NCBI RefSeq assembly: GCF_004348975.1
Contig: NZ_SMFP01000005.1
Span: 124,001 to 188,000 of the forward strand
Source: Antarcticimicrobium sediminis
GTDB lineage: Bacteria > Pseudomonadota > Alphaproteobacteria > Rhodobacterales > Rhodobacteraceae
DNA length: 64,000 nucleotides
Reading direction: 5' to 3'
The notes under the pieces are model-generated. The model was not told the DNA's origin, searched no databases, and worked only from the letters and a program-made list of their open reading frames with translations. The number at the start of each line of letters is the position of its first letter. Positions within the stretch are counted from its first letter, which is position 1. Below, piece after piece: positions 25,687 to 38,506 of this stretch. Position numbers and translations under genes: made by a program.

Positions 25687-26472
25687 ATGGCAATTCTGGA
25701 ACGTAACGACACGGGCGCGGTGGCGCATCTGCACATGAATGCGCCGGAGCGGCTGAATGCGCTGTCCGACGATATGATCGCGGCGCTGCAAGATCAGTTC
25801 GATGCGCTGAAACAAGATCAAAGCATCCGTGCCGTGATCCTGTCGGGCGCGGGCAAGGCGTTTTGCGCCGGTCACGACCTTAAGGAGATGACCGCCGGGC
25901 GTCAGGCCGAGGATGGCGGCAAGACCTATTTCAAGGATCTGTTCGACCGCTGCGCACATATGATGCTGACGATCCAGTCGCTGCCGCAGCCGGTAATTGC
26001 GCGGGTCCACGGCATCGCCACCGCCGCCGGGTGTCAGTTGGTGGCCAGCTGTGACATGGCGGTTGCCGCCCAGGGCACGCGCTTTGGCGTCAACGGGGTG
26101 AACATCGGTCTGTTCTGCTCGACACCGATGGTCGCGCTGACCCGCAACATCGCACGCAAGCACGCCTTCGAGATGCTGAGCACCGGTGACTTCATCGAGG
26201 CCGACCGCGCCCGTGACCTTGGGTTGATCAACCGGGCCGTCGCGCCCGAGGATCTGGAGCGCGAAACCGCCGATCTGGCCGCCAAACTGGCGGGCAAGCT
26301 GGGCGCTGCGGTGCGCATCGGCAAGCGCGCCTTTTATGACCAGATCCAGATGCCCATCAGTGACGCCTATGCCTATGCTGGCGAGGTGATGGTGGAAAAC
26401 ATGCTGTATCGCGACACCGAAGAGGGCATCAGCGCCTTTCTCGGCAAGCGCCCGCCGGACTGGGCGCAATAG
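25687..26472 (+). CDS. Enoyl-CoA hydratase/isomerase family protein
   Basis: A 261-residue crotonase-fold protein. The oxyanion-hole motifs AFCAGHDLKEM (about residues 58-68) and GIATAAGCQLVASCDMAVA (about 107-125) are clear. The sequence is closest in feel to the ECHDC3-like group, with VNIGLFCSTPMVAL in place of the usual glutamate-bearing segment, so hydratase activity is uncertain. It is divergent from the PaaI thioesterase. The ATG follows GGGAGGGCAAG. Confidence 0.87.
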   Translation: MAILERNDTGAVAHLHMNAPERLNALSDDMIAALQDQFDALKQDQSIRAVILSGAGKAFCAGHDLKEMTAGRQAEDGGKTYFKDLFDRCAHMMLTIQSLPQPVIARVHGIATAAGCQLVASCDMAVAAQGTRFGVNGVNIGLFCSTPMVALTRNIARKHAFEMLSTGDFIEADRARDLGLINRAVAPEDLERETADLAAKLAGKLGAAVRIGKRAFYDQIQMPISDAYAYAGEVMVENMLYRDTEEGISAFLGKRPPDWAQ

Positions 26473-26837
26473 GCCGCAAGACCGACCGGATCGGAGCAGG
26501 CTGGGACGGGTTGGGTTGGGGGGCGTTGGATCGGGATATGGTGAATCTGGATCGTTTCGAAATTGCGAAGAATTGTTTCCAACACGCCGCTTCTAAACAT
26601 GGCAACGATGTGGCATTTGTCTGTTAGTCCAAAAGCCCGTCTCGGGCCGCCGCCGATGGATGGTCCCTCCGGGCCGCTTTCTCTCTCCGGTTCTTATCCG
26701 TCTGGCGGCGGTCCTGAGACGGCGAAGACCCCCGCTCATCTCCTTTTGAACCGGCGCTATTTCCGGTCTGGCGTCTCCAGTCGGCTGTTTCCAGTCTACC
26801 GTTGCACCACGCGCGCCGCTGCCCTATCTGGCAGAGC
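26473..26837. other. 365-bp intergenic region upstream of trmFO
   Basis: No convincing gene, RNA or terminator is seen. The left part is G-rich with GGGTTGG-type runs, and the right part is pyrimidine-rich. Open frames here have no ribosome site or family resemblance. It presumably holds the trmFO promoter. Confidence 0.5.
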
Positions 26838-28184
26838 ATGAGCGACACACTTCATATCGTGGGCGGCGGCATGGCCGGGTCCGAGGCCGCCTGGCAGGCG
26901 GCGCAAGCAGGCGTCAACGTGGTGATCCACGAAATGCGCCCCAAGGTGGCCACATTTGCCCATAAGACCGGCAATCTGGCCGAAATGGTCTGTTCCAATT
27001 CCTTTCGCTCCGATGACGACGAACAGAACGCCGTCGGCCTGTTGCATTGGGAAATGCGCGCGGCCAACGGGCTGATCATGGCGGCGGCCGAGGCAAACCG
27101 GATCCCCGCCGGCGGCGCGCTGGCGGTTGATCGCGACCCCTTCGCCGAAAGCGTGACCGAGCGGCTGATGGCGCATCCGCGCATCTCGGTCTCTTATGAA
27201 GAGATCGATTGCCTGCCGGACGAGGGCCAGTGGATCATCGCCACCGGGCCACTTACCTCCTCGACCCTTGGGCAGGCGATTCGTGCCGAGACCGGGGCCG
27301 AGGCGCTGGCCTTTTTCGACGCCATCGCGCCGATCATCTATGCCGAGAGCATCGACATGTCGAAGGCATGGATGCAGTCGCGCTATGACAAGGGCGAAAC
27401 CGAGGAAGAGCGCACCGCCTATCTGAACTGTCCAATGGACAAGGACCAGTACGAGGCCTTCATCGACGCGCTGCTGGCCGCTGACAAGACCGAATTTCAC
27501 GAAGGGGAGACGGCCGGGTACTTCGACGGCTGCCTGCCGATCGAGGTGATGGCGGAACGCGGACGCGAGACCCCGCGTCATGGGCCGATGAAGCCAGTCG
27601 GCTTGACCAACCCGCACCAGCCAGAGATCAAGGCCCACGCCATCGTGCAGCTGCGCCGCGACAACAAGCTGGGAACGCTGTTCAACATCGTGGGCTTTCA
27701 GACCAAGATGAAATACGGCGCACAAGCCGAGGTTCTGCGGATGATCCCGGGGTTGGAGCAGGCGCGGTTTGCCCGGTTGGGCGGCATCCATCGCAACACC
27801 TTTATCAACTCTCCCACCTTGCTGGACGATCGGATGCGGCTGAAATCCAAACCCAACATCCGTTTTGCCGGACAGATCACCGGTGTCGAGGGCTATGTCG
27901 AAAGCGCCGCGATGGGGCTGTTGGCGGGCCGCATGGCCGCGGCCGAGATCCGCGGCGGAGATCTTGCCCCACCGTCGGGAAACACTGCGACCGGGGCGCT
28001 GATCACCCACATCACCGGCGGCGCAGAGGCCAAGACCTTTCAGCCGATGAACGTGAATTTCGGTCTGTTTCCGCCGGTCGAAGGGCTGAAGGGCGGCCGC
28101 CGCGGGCGCAAGGATCGCTACAAAGCCTATACCGACCGGGCCAAGACCGAATGGCAGCTCTGGCTGGATGCCGCGGAGGGGTGA
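26838..28184 (+). CDS. trmFO: Methylenetetrahydrofolate-tRNA-(uracil-54-C5)-methyltransferase TrmFO
   Basis: Folate- and FAD-dependent enzyme that forms ribothymidine at position 54 of tRNA. The 448-residue protein opens with the FAD-binding [16 protein letters not shown] and has [21 protein letters not shown] and the C-terminal NVNFGLFPP motif. The ATG at 26838 removes 12 residues of open frame. Its stop overlaps the GTG start of gluQRS, making a two-gene tRNA-modification operon. Confidence 0.95.
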   Translation: MSDTLHIVGGGMAGSEAAWQAAQAGVNVVIHEMRPKVATFAHKTGNLAEMVCSNSFRSDDDEQNAVGLLHWEMRAANGLIMAAAEANRIPAGGALAVDRDPFAESVTERLMAHPRISVSYEEIDCLPDEGQWIIATGPLTSSTLGQAIRAETGAEALAFFDAIAPIIYAESIDMSKAWMQSRYDKGETEEERTAYLNCPMDKDQYEAFIDALLAADKTEFHEGETAGYFDGCLPIEVMAERGRETPRHGPMKPVGLTNPHQPEIKAHAIVQLRRDNKLGTLFNIVGFQTKMKYGAQAEVLRMIPGLEQARFARLGGIHRNTFINSPTLLDDRMRLKSKPNIRFAGQITGVEGYVESAAMGLLAGRMAAAEIRGGDLAPPSGNTATGALITHITGGAEAKTFQPMNVNFGLFPPVEGLKGGRRGRKDRYKAYTDRAKTEWQLWLDAAEG

Positions 28185-29029
28185 GCTTTACCACCCGCTT
28201 CGCGCCCTCGCCAACCGGGCCGCTGCATCTGGGCCATGCCTATTCCGCGCTGCTGGCGCATGACATGGCGCAAGATGCCGCTGGGCGATTTTTGCTGCGG
28301 ATCGAGGATATCGACCAGAGCCGGGCGCGACCGGAATGGGAGATGCAGATCTATCAGGACTTGCATTGGCTGGGGCTGTCCTGGCCCGAGCCGGTGATGC
28401 GCCAGTCGGAGCGGTTGCCGCGCTATGGCGTGGCGCTGGACCAGCTTACGGCACTGGGGCTGACCTATCCCTGTCGCTGCCGTCGGGGGGATATCGAAGC
28501 AGCAGTCGGCGCCCCGCAAGAGGGCGTGCCGCAGTTCGGCCCCGATGGGCGGATCTATCCCGGCACCTGCCGCGCACGCCCGATGTCCGAGGCCGGACCC
28601 GAAGACGTGATCCGGCTGAACATGGAGAAGGCAACCCGCGCCCTGCCCCCGCTGAGCTTTACCGAGACCGGGCCGGCGCATGCGGGCACGCACCGGATCG
28701 ACCGCGACACCCTGTGCCACACGGTGGGGGATATCGTGCTGGCGCGGCGTCAGATGGGCAGTTCGTATCACCTGTCGGTGGTGGTAGACGATGCCGATCA
28801 AGGCATCACCCATGTGGTGCGCGGGCAGGATCTGTTCGACGCGACGCAGATCCATGTGCTGTTGCAGCATCTGCTGGGGTTTTCCACGCCCCGCTATCAT
28901 CACCACCGGCTGATCCGGGATGACAATGGCAAGCGGCTGGCCAAGCGTGACGACGCCCGCGCCATCGCCCGATACCGCGCCGAGGGTGTGACGCCGGATG
29001 AGATCCGAAGCATGGTGGGCTTGGGCTGA
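28181..29029 (+). CDS. gluQRS: Glutamyl-Q tRNA(Asp) synthetase
   Basis: Truncated glutamyl-tRNA synthetase paralogue that attaches glutamate to queuosine at position 34 of tRNA(Asp). The 282-residue protein has [18 protein letters not shown] (the HIGH motif is HLGH), a zinc site made of CRC and a later Cys in YPGTC, and a [15 protein letters not shown]-like loop, and lacks the anticodon domain. I chose the GTG overlapping the trmFO stop because it gives the usual N-terminus; an ATG 30 bp upstream (28151) is possible. Confidence 0.92.
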   Translation: MSFTTRFAPSPTGPLHLGHAYSALLAHDMAQDAAGRFLLRIEDIDQSRARPEWEMQIYQDLHWLGLSWPEPVMRQSERLPRYGVALDQLTALGLTYPCRCRRGDIEAAVGAPQEGVPQFGPDGRIYPGTCRARPMSEAGPEDVIRLNMEKATRALPPLSFTETGPAHAGTHRIDRDTLCHTVGDIVLARRQMGSSYHLSVVVDDADQGITHVVRGQDLFDATQIHVLLQHLLGFSTPRYHHHRLIRDDNGKRLAKRDDARAIARYRAEGVTPDEIRSMVGLG

Positions 29030-29054
29030 GCACAGGATGGGGTCGAGCGTGAGA

Positions 29055-29115
29055 TTGGGGGGCGCTGCCCCCGCGCTGCGCGCTCCCCCGGAGTATTTTT
29101 GGCCAGAAAAAGGCA
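29055..29115. repeat. REP-like intergenic element (GC hairpin plus GGAGTATTT motif)
   Basis: Between the convergent gluQRS and hisI genes lies a GGGGGC-GCT-GCCCCC hairpin (29058-29072), a second GCGC-rich arm, then CCCCCGGAGTATTTTTGGCCAG and an A-rich end. This organisation (GC hairpin, GGAGTATTT, then a CCAGAARAAG-like end) recurs in degenerate form at 56836-56887, and I recall similar intergenic elements in other Rhodobacterales. It may also end both transcripts. Confidence 0.6.
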
Positions 29116-29130
29116 GCGGCGTGCGGTGGC

Positions 29131-29493
29131 CTAGTCGTCCATCGGTTTCATCAGCTCGATCTCCTTGCCGTCGCGCACGGCGGTGTAGAAGCAGCTGCGT
29201 CGGTTGGTATGACAGGCCGGACCGGTCTGATCGACCAGAACCAGCAGGCAGTCACGATCACAATCGACCCGGAAATCGACCAGTTTCTGCACATGGCCCG
29301 AGCTTTCGCCCTTGACCCAGAACGACTGCCGCGAGCGTGACCAATAGGTGACACGCCCGGTTTCCAGCGTACGCTTGACCGCCTCCTGGTTCATCCAAGC
29401 CATCATCAGAACCTCGCCGCTTTCGCGATCTTGGGCAATGGCAGGGATCAACCCGTCGGAAGTATAGGTGAGCTGGGCAGGATCGAAGGACAT
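29131..29493 (-). CDS. hisI: Phosphoribosyl-AMP cyclohydrolase
   Basis: Third step of histidine synthesis: opens the purine ring of PR-AMP. The 120-residue stand-alone HisI has [24 protein letters not shown], the metal-binding [28 protein letters not shown] block with its three cysteines, and normal length. No PR-ATP pyrophosphatase domain is fused. It is convergent with gluQRS and divergent from the IscU-like gene. Confidence 0.96.
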   Translation of the reverse strand: MSFDPAQLTYTSDGLIPAIAQDRESGEVLMMAWMNQEAVKRTLETGRVTYWSRSRQSFWVKGESSGHVQKLVDFRVDCDRDCLLVLVDQTGPACHTNRRSCFYTAVRDGKEIELMKPMDD

Positions 29494-29561
29494 AGGCGGA
29501 AAACCTTTTGCATCGCGGGAACGAGCTCCTATGTATGGGGAAGAACCTATGAGGGAAACCC

Positions 29562-30014
29562 ATGTCCGGCGACACCGACCTGATCAAGCTGTATTCGGCC
29601 CGCATTCTGGCGCTGGCCGCGGATATTCCGCATCTTGGTCGGCTTGAAAACCCATGTGCGACGGCCAAGAAACGCTCGCCGCTGTGCGGCTCGACCGTGA
29701 CCGTGGACGTGAAGGTCAAGGATCGCAAGATCACCGATTTCGCCCAAGACGTGAAGGCCTGCGCGCTGGGGCAAGCCTCGGCCGCAGTGGTCGGCGCGGC
29801 GATCCTTGGGGCGACGCGGGCGCAAGTCGAACAGGCCCGCGATCAGTTGAGTGCGATGCTGAAGCAGGACGGACCGCCCCCCGATGCCCCCTTTGACGGG
29901 CTGGAGGTGCTGCTGCCTGCGCGCGACTACAAGAACCGGCATGCCTCGATCCTGTTGACGCTGGAGGCCACGGCCGAGGCGATGGAACAGGCGGAACAGG
30001 CCGATTGCGCCTGA
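29562..30014 (+). CDS. IscU/NifU-like iron-sulfur cluster scaffold protein
   Basis: A 150-residue protein with the IscU-type cysteine arrangement: [15 protein letters not shown] (two cysteines, near residues 31-45) and [12 protein letters not shown] (third, near 70). The usual Asp between the first cysteines is replaced, typical of the alphaproteobacterial branch annotated as iron-sulfur cluster assembly scaffold. The rest is helical. It sits between hisI (divergent) and marC. It probably binds or delivers an Fe-S cluster; clients are unknown. Confidence 0.82.
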   Translation: MSGDTDLIKLYSARILALAADIPHLGRLENPCATAKKRSPLCGSTVTVDVKVKDRKITDFAQDVKACALGQASAAVVGAAILGATRAQVEQARDQLSAMLKQDGPPPDAPFDGLEVLLPARDYKNRHASILLTLEATAEAMEQAEQADCA

Positions 30015-30062
30015 CGGTGCGACGAATACGAAAACTTCATTTTTAGGAGCGCGGGACAGGCA

Positions 30063-30707
30063 GTGATAATCCACGGCATTCTGGAACAGATCGTGACATT
30101 ATGGGTCGTGATAGACCCAATCGGAACCATCCCTGTCTTCATCGCGATTACTGCCGGGGCCAGCGCGGCCCTGCGCCGCCGCATTGCGCTGCAAGCGGCG
30201 ATGGTCAGCGCCATCGTGCTTTTGTTCTTTTTGATCTTTGGCCAAATCCTGATTGATGCGCTTGGCATCGGGCTGAACTCTTTTCAGGTGGCCGGGGGGA
30301 TCGTTCTGTTTCTTTTCGCGCTGACCATGATCTTTGGCGAAAGCAAGACCGAATCCGAGCAGCGCGCGCTCTCGGACATGGTCGGAGATAAGCAGCGCAT
30401 GCCGAATCCGGCGATTTTTCCGCTTGCGGTGCCCTCGCTGGCCTCTCCCGGGGCGATGTTGGCCATCGTCATCCTGACCGATAACAAGCGGTTCAGCGTG
30501 TCTGATCAGGCCATAACGGGTGTGGTTATGCTGGGCGTTATCGCCGCCGCCTATCTGTTGATGCGGTTGGCCGAGCCGATCATACGTCTGATCGGTGAGG
30601 CCGGATCAGCCATCGTCAGCCGGGTGATGGGGATGATCCTGGCCTCGGTCGCGGCCAATGCGGTGCTGACGGCCCTATTGCACATCATCACCACCGGCGA
30701 ACTTTGA
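30063..30707 (+). CDS. MarC-family integral membrane protein
   Basis: A 214-residue protein with six predicted transmembrane helices and MarC motifs VVIDPIGTIPVFIAIT at the start and IFPLAVPSLASPGAMLAIVIL in the middle. The family has no settled function (an early link to antibiotic resistance was withdrawn). The start is GTG at 30063 after GCGGGACAGGC. It follows the IscU-like gene by 48 bp and may share its transcript. Confidence 0.9.
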   Translation: MIIHGILEQIVTLWVVIDPIGTIPVFIAITAGASAALRRRIALQAAMVSAIVLLFFLIFGQILIDALGIGLNSFQVAGGIVLFLFALTMIFGESKTESEQRALSDMVGDKQRMPNPAIFPLAVPSLASPGAMLAIVILTDNKRFSVSDQAITGVVMLGVIAAAYLLMRLAEPIIRLIGEAGSAIVSRVMGMILASVAANAVLTALLHIITTGEL

Positions 30708-30754
30708 GGCGACGCCATTCGCGCGCCCTTCGCAGCCAGAAAAGCCCTGCCCCG

Positions 30755-30795
30755 AAAAGAAAAAACCGCCGCGCCTCCTGTATGGAGGGCGGCGG
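30755..30795 (-). terminator. Intrinsic terminator of the small SOS-box gene
   Basis: On the minus strand a 12-bp stem with one bulged base (arms 30766-30778 and 30784-30795, loop TGTAT) is followed by TTTTTTCTTTT (complement of 30755-30765). There is no T-run in the plus direction, so it serves minus-strand transcription from the 31070 gene rather than marC. Confidence 0.85.
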
Positions 30796-30947
30796 CAGTT
30801 ATGCGTCTCTCATGCAGGATCCGGGGGTACGCAGACCCGATGACGCGGGCCGCAGAGGGATCGTTTGAGGCAGGTCACCCTTGCATCGAACTATGGGACA
30901 GAGATGCAGCGCATCCCCCGGCATGAGGCCGCAGGCAGAAAACGGGG

Positions 30948-31070
30948 TCAGACCAACCCGGGCAAGTGCAGCGCACCCAACAAGATCACGACCAGCGCCG
31001 CCACGCCGATGGCATCTTGCAGCAATGTCTCGCGGTTGGTCATCAGAGCGGTCTTGATCTGGGTCAGCAT
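30948..31070 (-). CDS. 40-residue single-pass membrane protein behind a LexA-type box
   Basis: A short frame (ATG 31070-31068, stop TGA 30950-30948). The product is 40 residues: a polar amphipathic start (MLTQIKTALMTNRETLLQ), then one hydrophobic helix of about 18 residues (AIGVAALVVILLGALHL) and a PGLV end. An excellent ribosome site AGAGGTGATCCC precedes the ATG, a strong minus-strand terminator lies 150 bp downstream, and a GTTC-N7-GTTC box lies 95-109 bp upstream. Size, topology and box resemble SOS-induced small membrane proteins (SidA of Caulobacter, TisB of E. coli). The function is not known; the analogy is inference. Confidence 0.75.
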   Translation of the reverse strand: MLTQIKTALMTNRETLLQDAIGVAALVVILLGALHLPGLV

Positions 31071-31084
31071 GGGATCACCTCTGG

Positions 31085-31116
31085 GTCGGTTAACAGGTGT
31101 GTCGGTTAGCAGGTTG
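31085..31116. repeat. 16-bp tandem repeat in the leader of the small membrane protein gene
   Basis: GTCGGTTAACAGGTGT and GTCGGTTAGCAGGTTG are adjacent. On the minus strand they lie in the presumed 5' leader; a CACCT in the first unit could pair with AGGTG of the ribosome site 14 nt away. Confidence 0.7.
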
Positions 31117-31164
31117 TTGTTCCGTGTTGACCTTTTGTTCTCATATTTCCTACCCTTCTGTAAA

Positions 31165-31189
31165 GAACTTTATGAGAACATTTGTGAAC
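31165..31189 (-). promoter_or_regulatory. LexA (SOS) box, GTTC-N7-GTTC type, with a third half-site
   Basis: On the minus strand GTTC-TCATAAA-GTTC (31179-31165) matches the alphaproteobacterial LexA operator GTTC-N7-GTTC exactly, with an AT-rich spacer. A further GTTC at 31189-31186 lies six bases before it. A perfect 10-bp inverted pair TGTTCTCATA (31136-31145) / TATGAGAACA (31171-31180) overlaps it. Confidence 0.7.
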
Positions 31190-31272
31190 AAATTGAAATC
31201 GAATGCCTATGCATCTGAACTTGCACGACTTTCAGAAGGATCGGATGTTCTTCTTTTGTGCAGAAGAAACAT

Positions 31273-31428
31273 CCCCGGGGCTCCGCCCGTTCGCGGGCGA
31301 AACGCTCCCCGTTCGAAAGGAAAAAGGGACCAGTGGCACCTTTTCTGACCTTTCTCACCCTTTCCGAGAAGCCTGCTGTCCCCGGGGCTCCGCCCGTTCG
31401 CGCCTGAAACCGTCCACTGGACGGTTTC
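31273..31428. repeat. Repeated 23-bp element and perfect 23-bp palindrome downstream of recG
   Basis: A 23-bp sequence beginning CCCCGGGGCTCCGCCC occurs at 31273-31295 and again at 31380-31402. Next to the second copy lies GAAACCGTCCA-C-TGGACGGTTTC (31406-31428), a perfect palindrome 11 bp from the recG stop. No T-run follows on the recG strand, so it is more like a REP-type or mRNA-stabilising hairpin than a classical terminator. Confidence 0.75.
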
Positions 31429-31439
31429 CGAGACGGCGC

Positions 31440-36040
<4,601 letters not shown>

Positions 36041-36089
36041 TCACGTCCGACGGTTCGTCGGATCAGGGTCGACAAATCCGCTCACCAGA

Positions 36090-36803
36090 TCAGGCGGAAG
36101 CGACCATCTGCGCCCCGGCCTCTTCTTCGCGCGGGTCGCGCAGCACATAGCCACGGCCCCAGACCGTTTCGATGTAATTGTCGCCGCCGGTGGCCTGGCC
36201 AAGCTTCTTGCGCAGTTTACAGATGAAAACGTCGATGATCTTCAGCTCTGGCTCGTCCATGCCGCCATAGAGATGATTCAGAAACATCTCCTTGGTCAAT
36301 GTAGTGCCCTTGCGCAGACTCAGAAGTTCCAACATCTGGTATTCCTTGCCCGTCAGGTGCACCGGATCCCCCCCTGACTCGACAGTCTTGGCGTCCAGGT
36401 TCACCGCGATCTTGCCGGTATGGATCACCGATTGAGAATGCCCCTTGGAGCGGCGGATGATCGCGTGGATCCGCGCCACCAACTCGTCGCGGTGAAAGGG
36501 TTTGGTCAGATAATCATCGGCCCCGAATCCGAACCCTTTCAGCTTGCTTTCCGTGTCGTCCGATCCCGTCAATATCAGGATCGGGGTATCGACCCGCGCC
36601 AGACGGATCTGGCGCAGCACCTCATGCCCGTTCATGTCCGGCAGGTTGAGGTCAAGCAGGATCAAATCGTAATCATAAAGCTTGGCAAGATCGATTCCCT
36701 CTTCGCCCAACTCGGTCGAATAGACGTTCAGATTGGCATGAGTCAGGATCAACTCGATGCTTTTCGACGTCGCCGGATCGTCTTCTACCAAAAGAACGCG
36801 CAT
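36090..36803 (-). CDS. ctrA: Cell-cycle response regulator CtrA
   Basis: OmpR-family response regulator of 237 residues. The receiver domain has the phospho-acceptor Asp51 in [10 protein letters not shown] and TGSDD/KPF switch motifs; the winged-helix domain contains the nearly invariant [32 protein letters not shown] and [18 protein letters not shown] of CtrA. In Rhodobacterales CtrA mainly controls motility, gene transfer agents and quorum-linked functions and is usually non-essential. Its promoter region contains a near-consensus CtrA box, and sciP lies 111 bp upstream. Confidence 0.97.
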   Translation of the reverse strand: MRVLLVEDDPATSKSIELILTHANLNVYSTELGEEGIDLAKLYDYDLILLDLNLPDMNGHEVLRQIRLARVDTPILILTGSDDTESKLKGFGFGADDYLTKPFHRDELVARIHAIIRRSKGHSQSVIHTGKIAVNLDAKTVESGGDPVHLTGKEYQMLELLSLRKGTTLTKEMFLNHLYGGMDEPELKIIDVFICKLRKKLGQATGGDNYIETVWGRGYVLRDPREEEAGAQMVASA

Positions 36804-36863
36804 AATTGAACACTCCGTAATGCGTAAGACATCAACAGTTGCGTTAACCTTGGCGAAAAAAAG

Positions 36864-36878
36864 TTAACCGCATGTTAC
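36864..36878. promoter_or_regulatory. Near-consensus CtrA box upstream of ctrA
   Basis: TTAA-CCGCATG-TTAC matches the CtrA consensus TTAA-N7-TTAA with one mismatch, 61-75 bp before the ctrA start. A second TTAACC occurs at 36844-36849. This suggests autoregulation. Confidence 0.6.
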
Positions 36879-36914
36879 CGTCCTGCAGTTTGCACCGGAG
36901 GATCTCAAAACAAT

Positions 36915-37193
36915 CTACAGTTGTCTATAGCGTTTCAAGGCCGTTGCTTTCAGCGCCTTCTCACCATGGGTGTCGACCGCGGCGATCCAGGAATGCAACT
37001 CCTCTTCGCTGAGCGCATAGCGTTTCCTGGCCTCGCTTTCGCTGATCAGCCCGTACAGGACGCCCCTGACCACCGCCGCCTTGCGCGAGGCAACCCACCT
37101 TTGCGTTGCGGCGGGCGGCAGATCCGCCCGCGTCATCATCTTACCGTCCGGCAGCTTTACAGCGCGCGGTCCTTCCACTTTCTTAAGATACAT
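36915..37193 (-). CDS. sciP: CtrA inhibitor SciP (DUF1153)
   Basis: A 92-residue helical DNA-binding-like protein with the SciP signature RADLPPAATQRWVASRKAAVVRGVLYGLISESEARKRYALSEEELHSW. In Caulobacter SciP binds DNA-bound CtrA and blocks activation. The ATG at 37193 after GAGGGGTTGGTG is preferred over the in-frame TTG and GTG codons just before it. The promoter region contains TTAA-CGGGGTG-TAAA (37239-37253), a weaker CtrA-like element. The pairing with ctrA is typical of this order. Confidence 0.93.
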   Translation of the reverse strand: MYLKKVEGPRAVKLPDGKMMTRADLPPAATQRWVASRKAAVVRGVLYGLISESEARKRYALSEEELHSWIAAVDTHGEKALKATALKRYRQL

Positions 37194-37334
37194 CACCAAC
37201 CCCTCAGCAGTCCCGCGTCAAGTCTTGCCGCTTAGCTCTTAACGGGGTGTAAAACCGCCTCTTGAGAGTGTATCGAATTTTCCTATATTCCGACAGAGTT
37301 CCCACAGACGACCGTTATTCAAGGAGCCGCCGCC

Positions 37335-38480
37335 ATGGCGCTGGACACCAATGCACCGCTGAACTCGCTTGGCATTCCCAAGCCGCCGTCGGAAACCCGC
37401 GTCGTCGTGGCGATGTCGGGCGGCGTTGACAGCTCGGTCGTAGCCGCGCATCTGGCGGCGCAGGGCTATGACGTGGTGGGGGTGACGTTGCAGCTTTACG
37501 ATCACGGCGCGGCGCTGGCGAAAAAGGGCGCCTGCTGTGCCGGGCTCGATATCCACGATGCCCGCCGCGTGGCCGAGGAACATGGATTTCCCCACTATGT
37601 GCTGGATTATGAAAACATCTTCAAGGATGCGGTGATCGACGAATTTGCCGACAGCTATCTGGCCGGGGCGACGCCGGTGCCCTGTATCCGTTGCAATGAG
37701 CGGGTGAAGTTCAAGGATCTGCTGCAAACGGCCAAGGATCTTGAAGCCGATTGCATGGCAACGGGGCACTATATCCAGCGCAAGATCGGGCCGAACGGGC
37801 CAGAGCTTCACAGTGCTGCCGATGCGAACCGGGATCAGTCCTATTTCCTGTTCTCGACCACGCCGGAACAGCTCGAATTTCTGCGATTCCCGCTGGGCCA
37901 CCTGCCGAGCAAGGATGCGACGCGCGCAATGGCGGCGGATTATGGCTTGGCGGTCGCGGACAAGCCCGACAGTCAGGACATCTGCTTTGTGCCCAATGGC
38001 GATTATGCCAGCGTGATCGAAAAGCTGCGTCCGGGGGCCGCCGACGCGGGCGAGATCGTGCATGCCGACGGTCGGGTTCTGGGAACCCATGACGGGGTGA
38101 TTCATTATACCATCGGCCAGCGCCGCGGGCTGGGCATCGGGGGGTTGAGCGATCCGCTCTATGTGGTCCGGCTGGATGTCGACAAGAAACAGGTCGTTGT
38201 CGGCCCGAAAGAGCTGTTGGCGACCCGGGTGATTCCAATGCGTGAAATCAACTGGCTAGGGGATGAGCCCTTTGACAGCCGCGCGGAATGGCATCTGTCG
38301 GTCAAGGTCCGCTCGACCCGCCCGCCGCGCGAGGCGATTGTGCGGCCGCTGTCGCCGACCACAGCCGAGGTAGAGCTTTTGACCCCCGAGGAAGGCGTCT
38401 CGCCCGGGCAGGCCTGCGTGTTCTACGACCCCAAGGGCACGCGCATCTTTGGCGGCGGCTGGATCTGGCGCGGCGCGTAA
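37335..38480 (+). CDS. mnmA: tRNA-specific 2-thiouridylase MnmA
   Basis: Forms 2-thiouridine at tRNA position 34. The 381-residue protein has the PP-loop [15 protein letters not shown], the catalytic cysteine in [17 protein letters not shown], the DQSYFLF segment and [11 protein letters not shown] with the second cysteine, then a beta-barrel C-terminus. The ATG follows AAGGAGCCGCCGCC. It is convergent with lpxB (26 bp). Confidence 0.96.
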   Translation: MALDTNAPLNSLGIPKPPSETRVVVAMSGGVDSSVVAAHLAAQGYDVVGVTLQLYDHGAALAKKGACCAGLDIHDARRVAEEHGFPHYVLDYENIFKDAVIDEFADSYLAGATPVPCIRCNERVKFKDLLQTAKDLEADCMATGHYIQRKIGPNGPELHSAADANRDQSYFLFSTTPEQLEFLRFPLGHLPSKDATRAMAADYGLAVADKPDSQDICFVPNGDYASVIEKLRPGAADAGEIVHADGRVLGTHDGVIHYTIGQRRGLGIGGLSDPLYVVRLDVDKKQVVVGPKELLATRVIPMREINWLGDEPFDSRAEWHLSVKVRSTRPPREAIVRPLSPTTAEVELLTPEEGVSPGQACVFYDPKGTRIFGGGWIWRGA

Positions 38481-38506
38481 CCGCCGCGTCGCTGGTTCGT
38501 CGCCGG

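Noticed and set aside
26563-26841. 92-codon frame upstream of trmFO
   Set aside because: No ribosome site, low-complexity composition, and it overlaps the trmFO start in another frame.
31137-31151. A second LexA box on the plus strand (GTTCTCATATTTCCT)
   Set aside because: Its second half-site is TCCT rather than GTTC; only the 31165-31179 element is exact.
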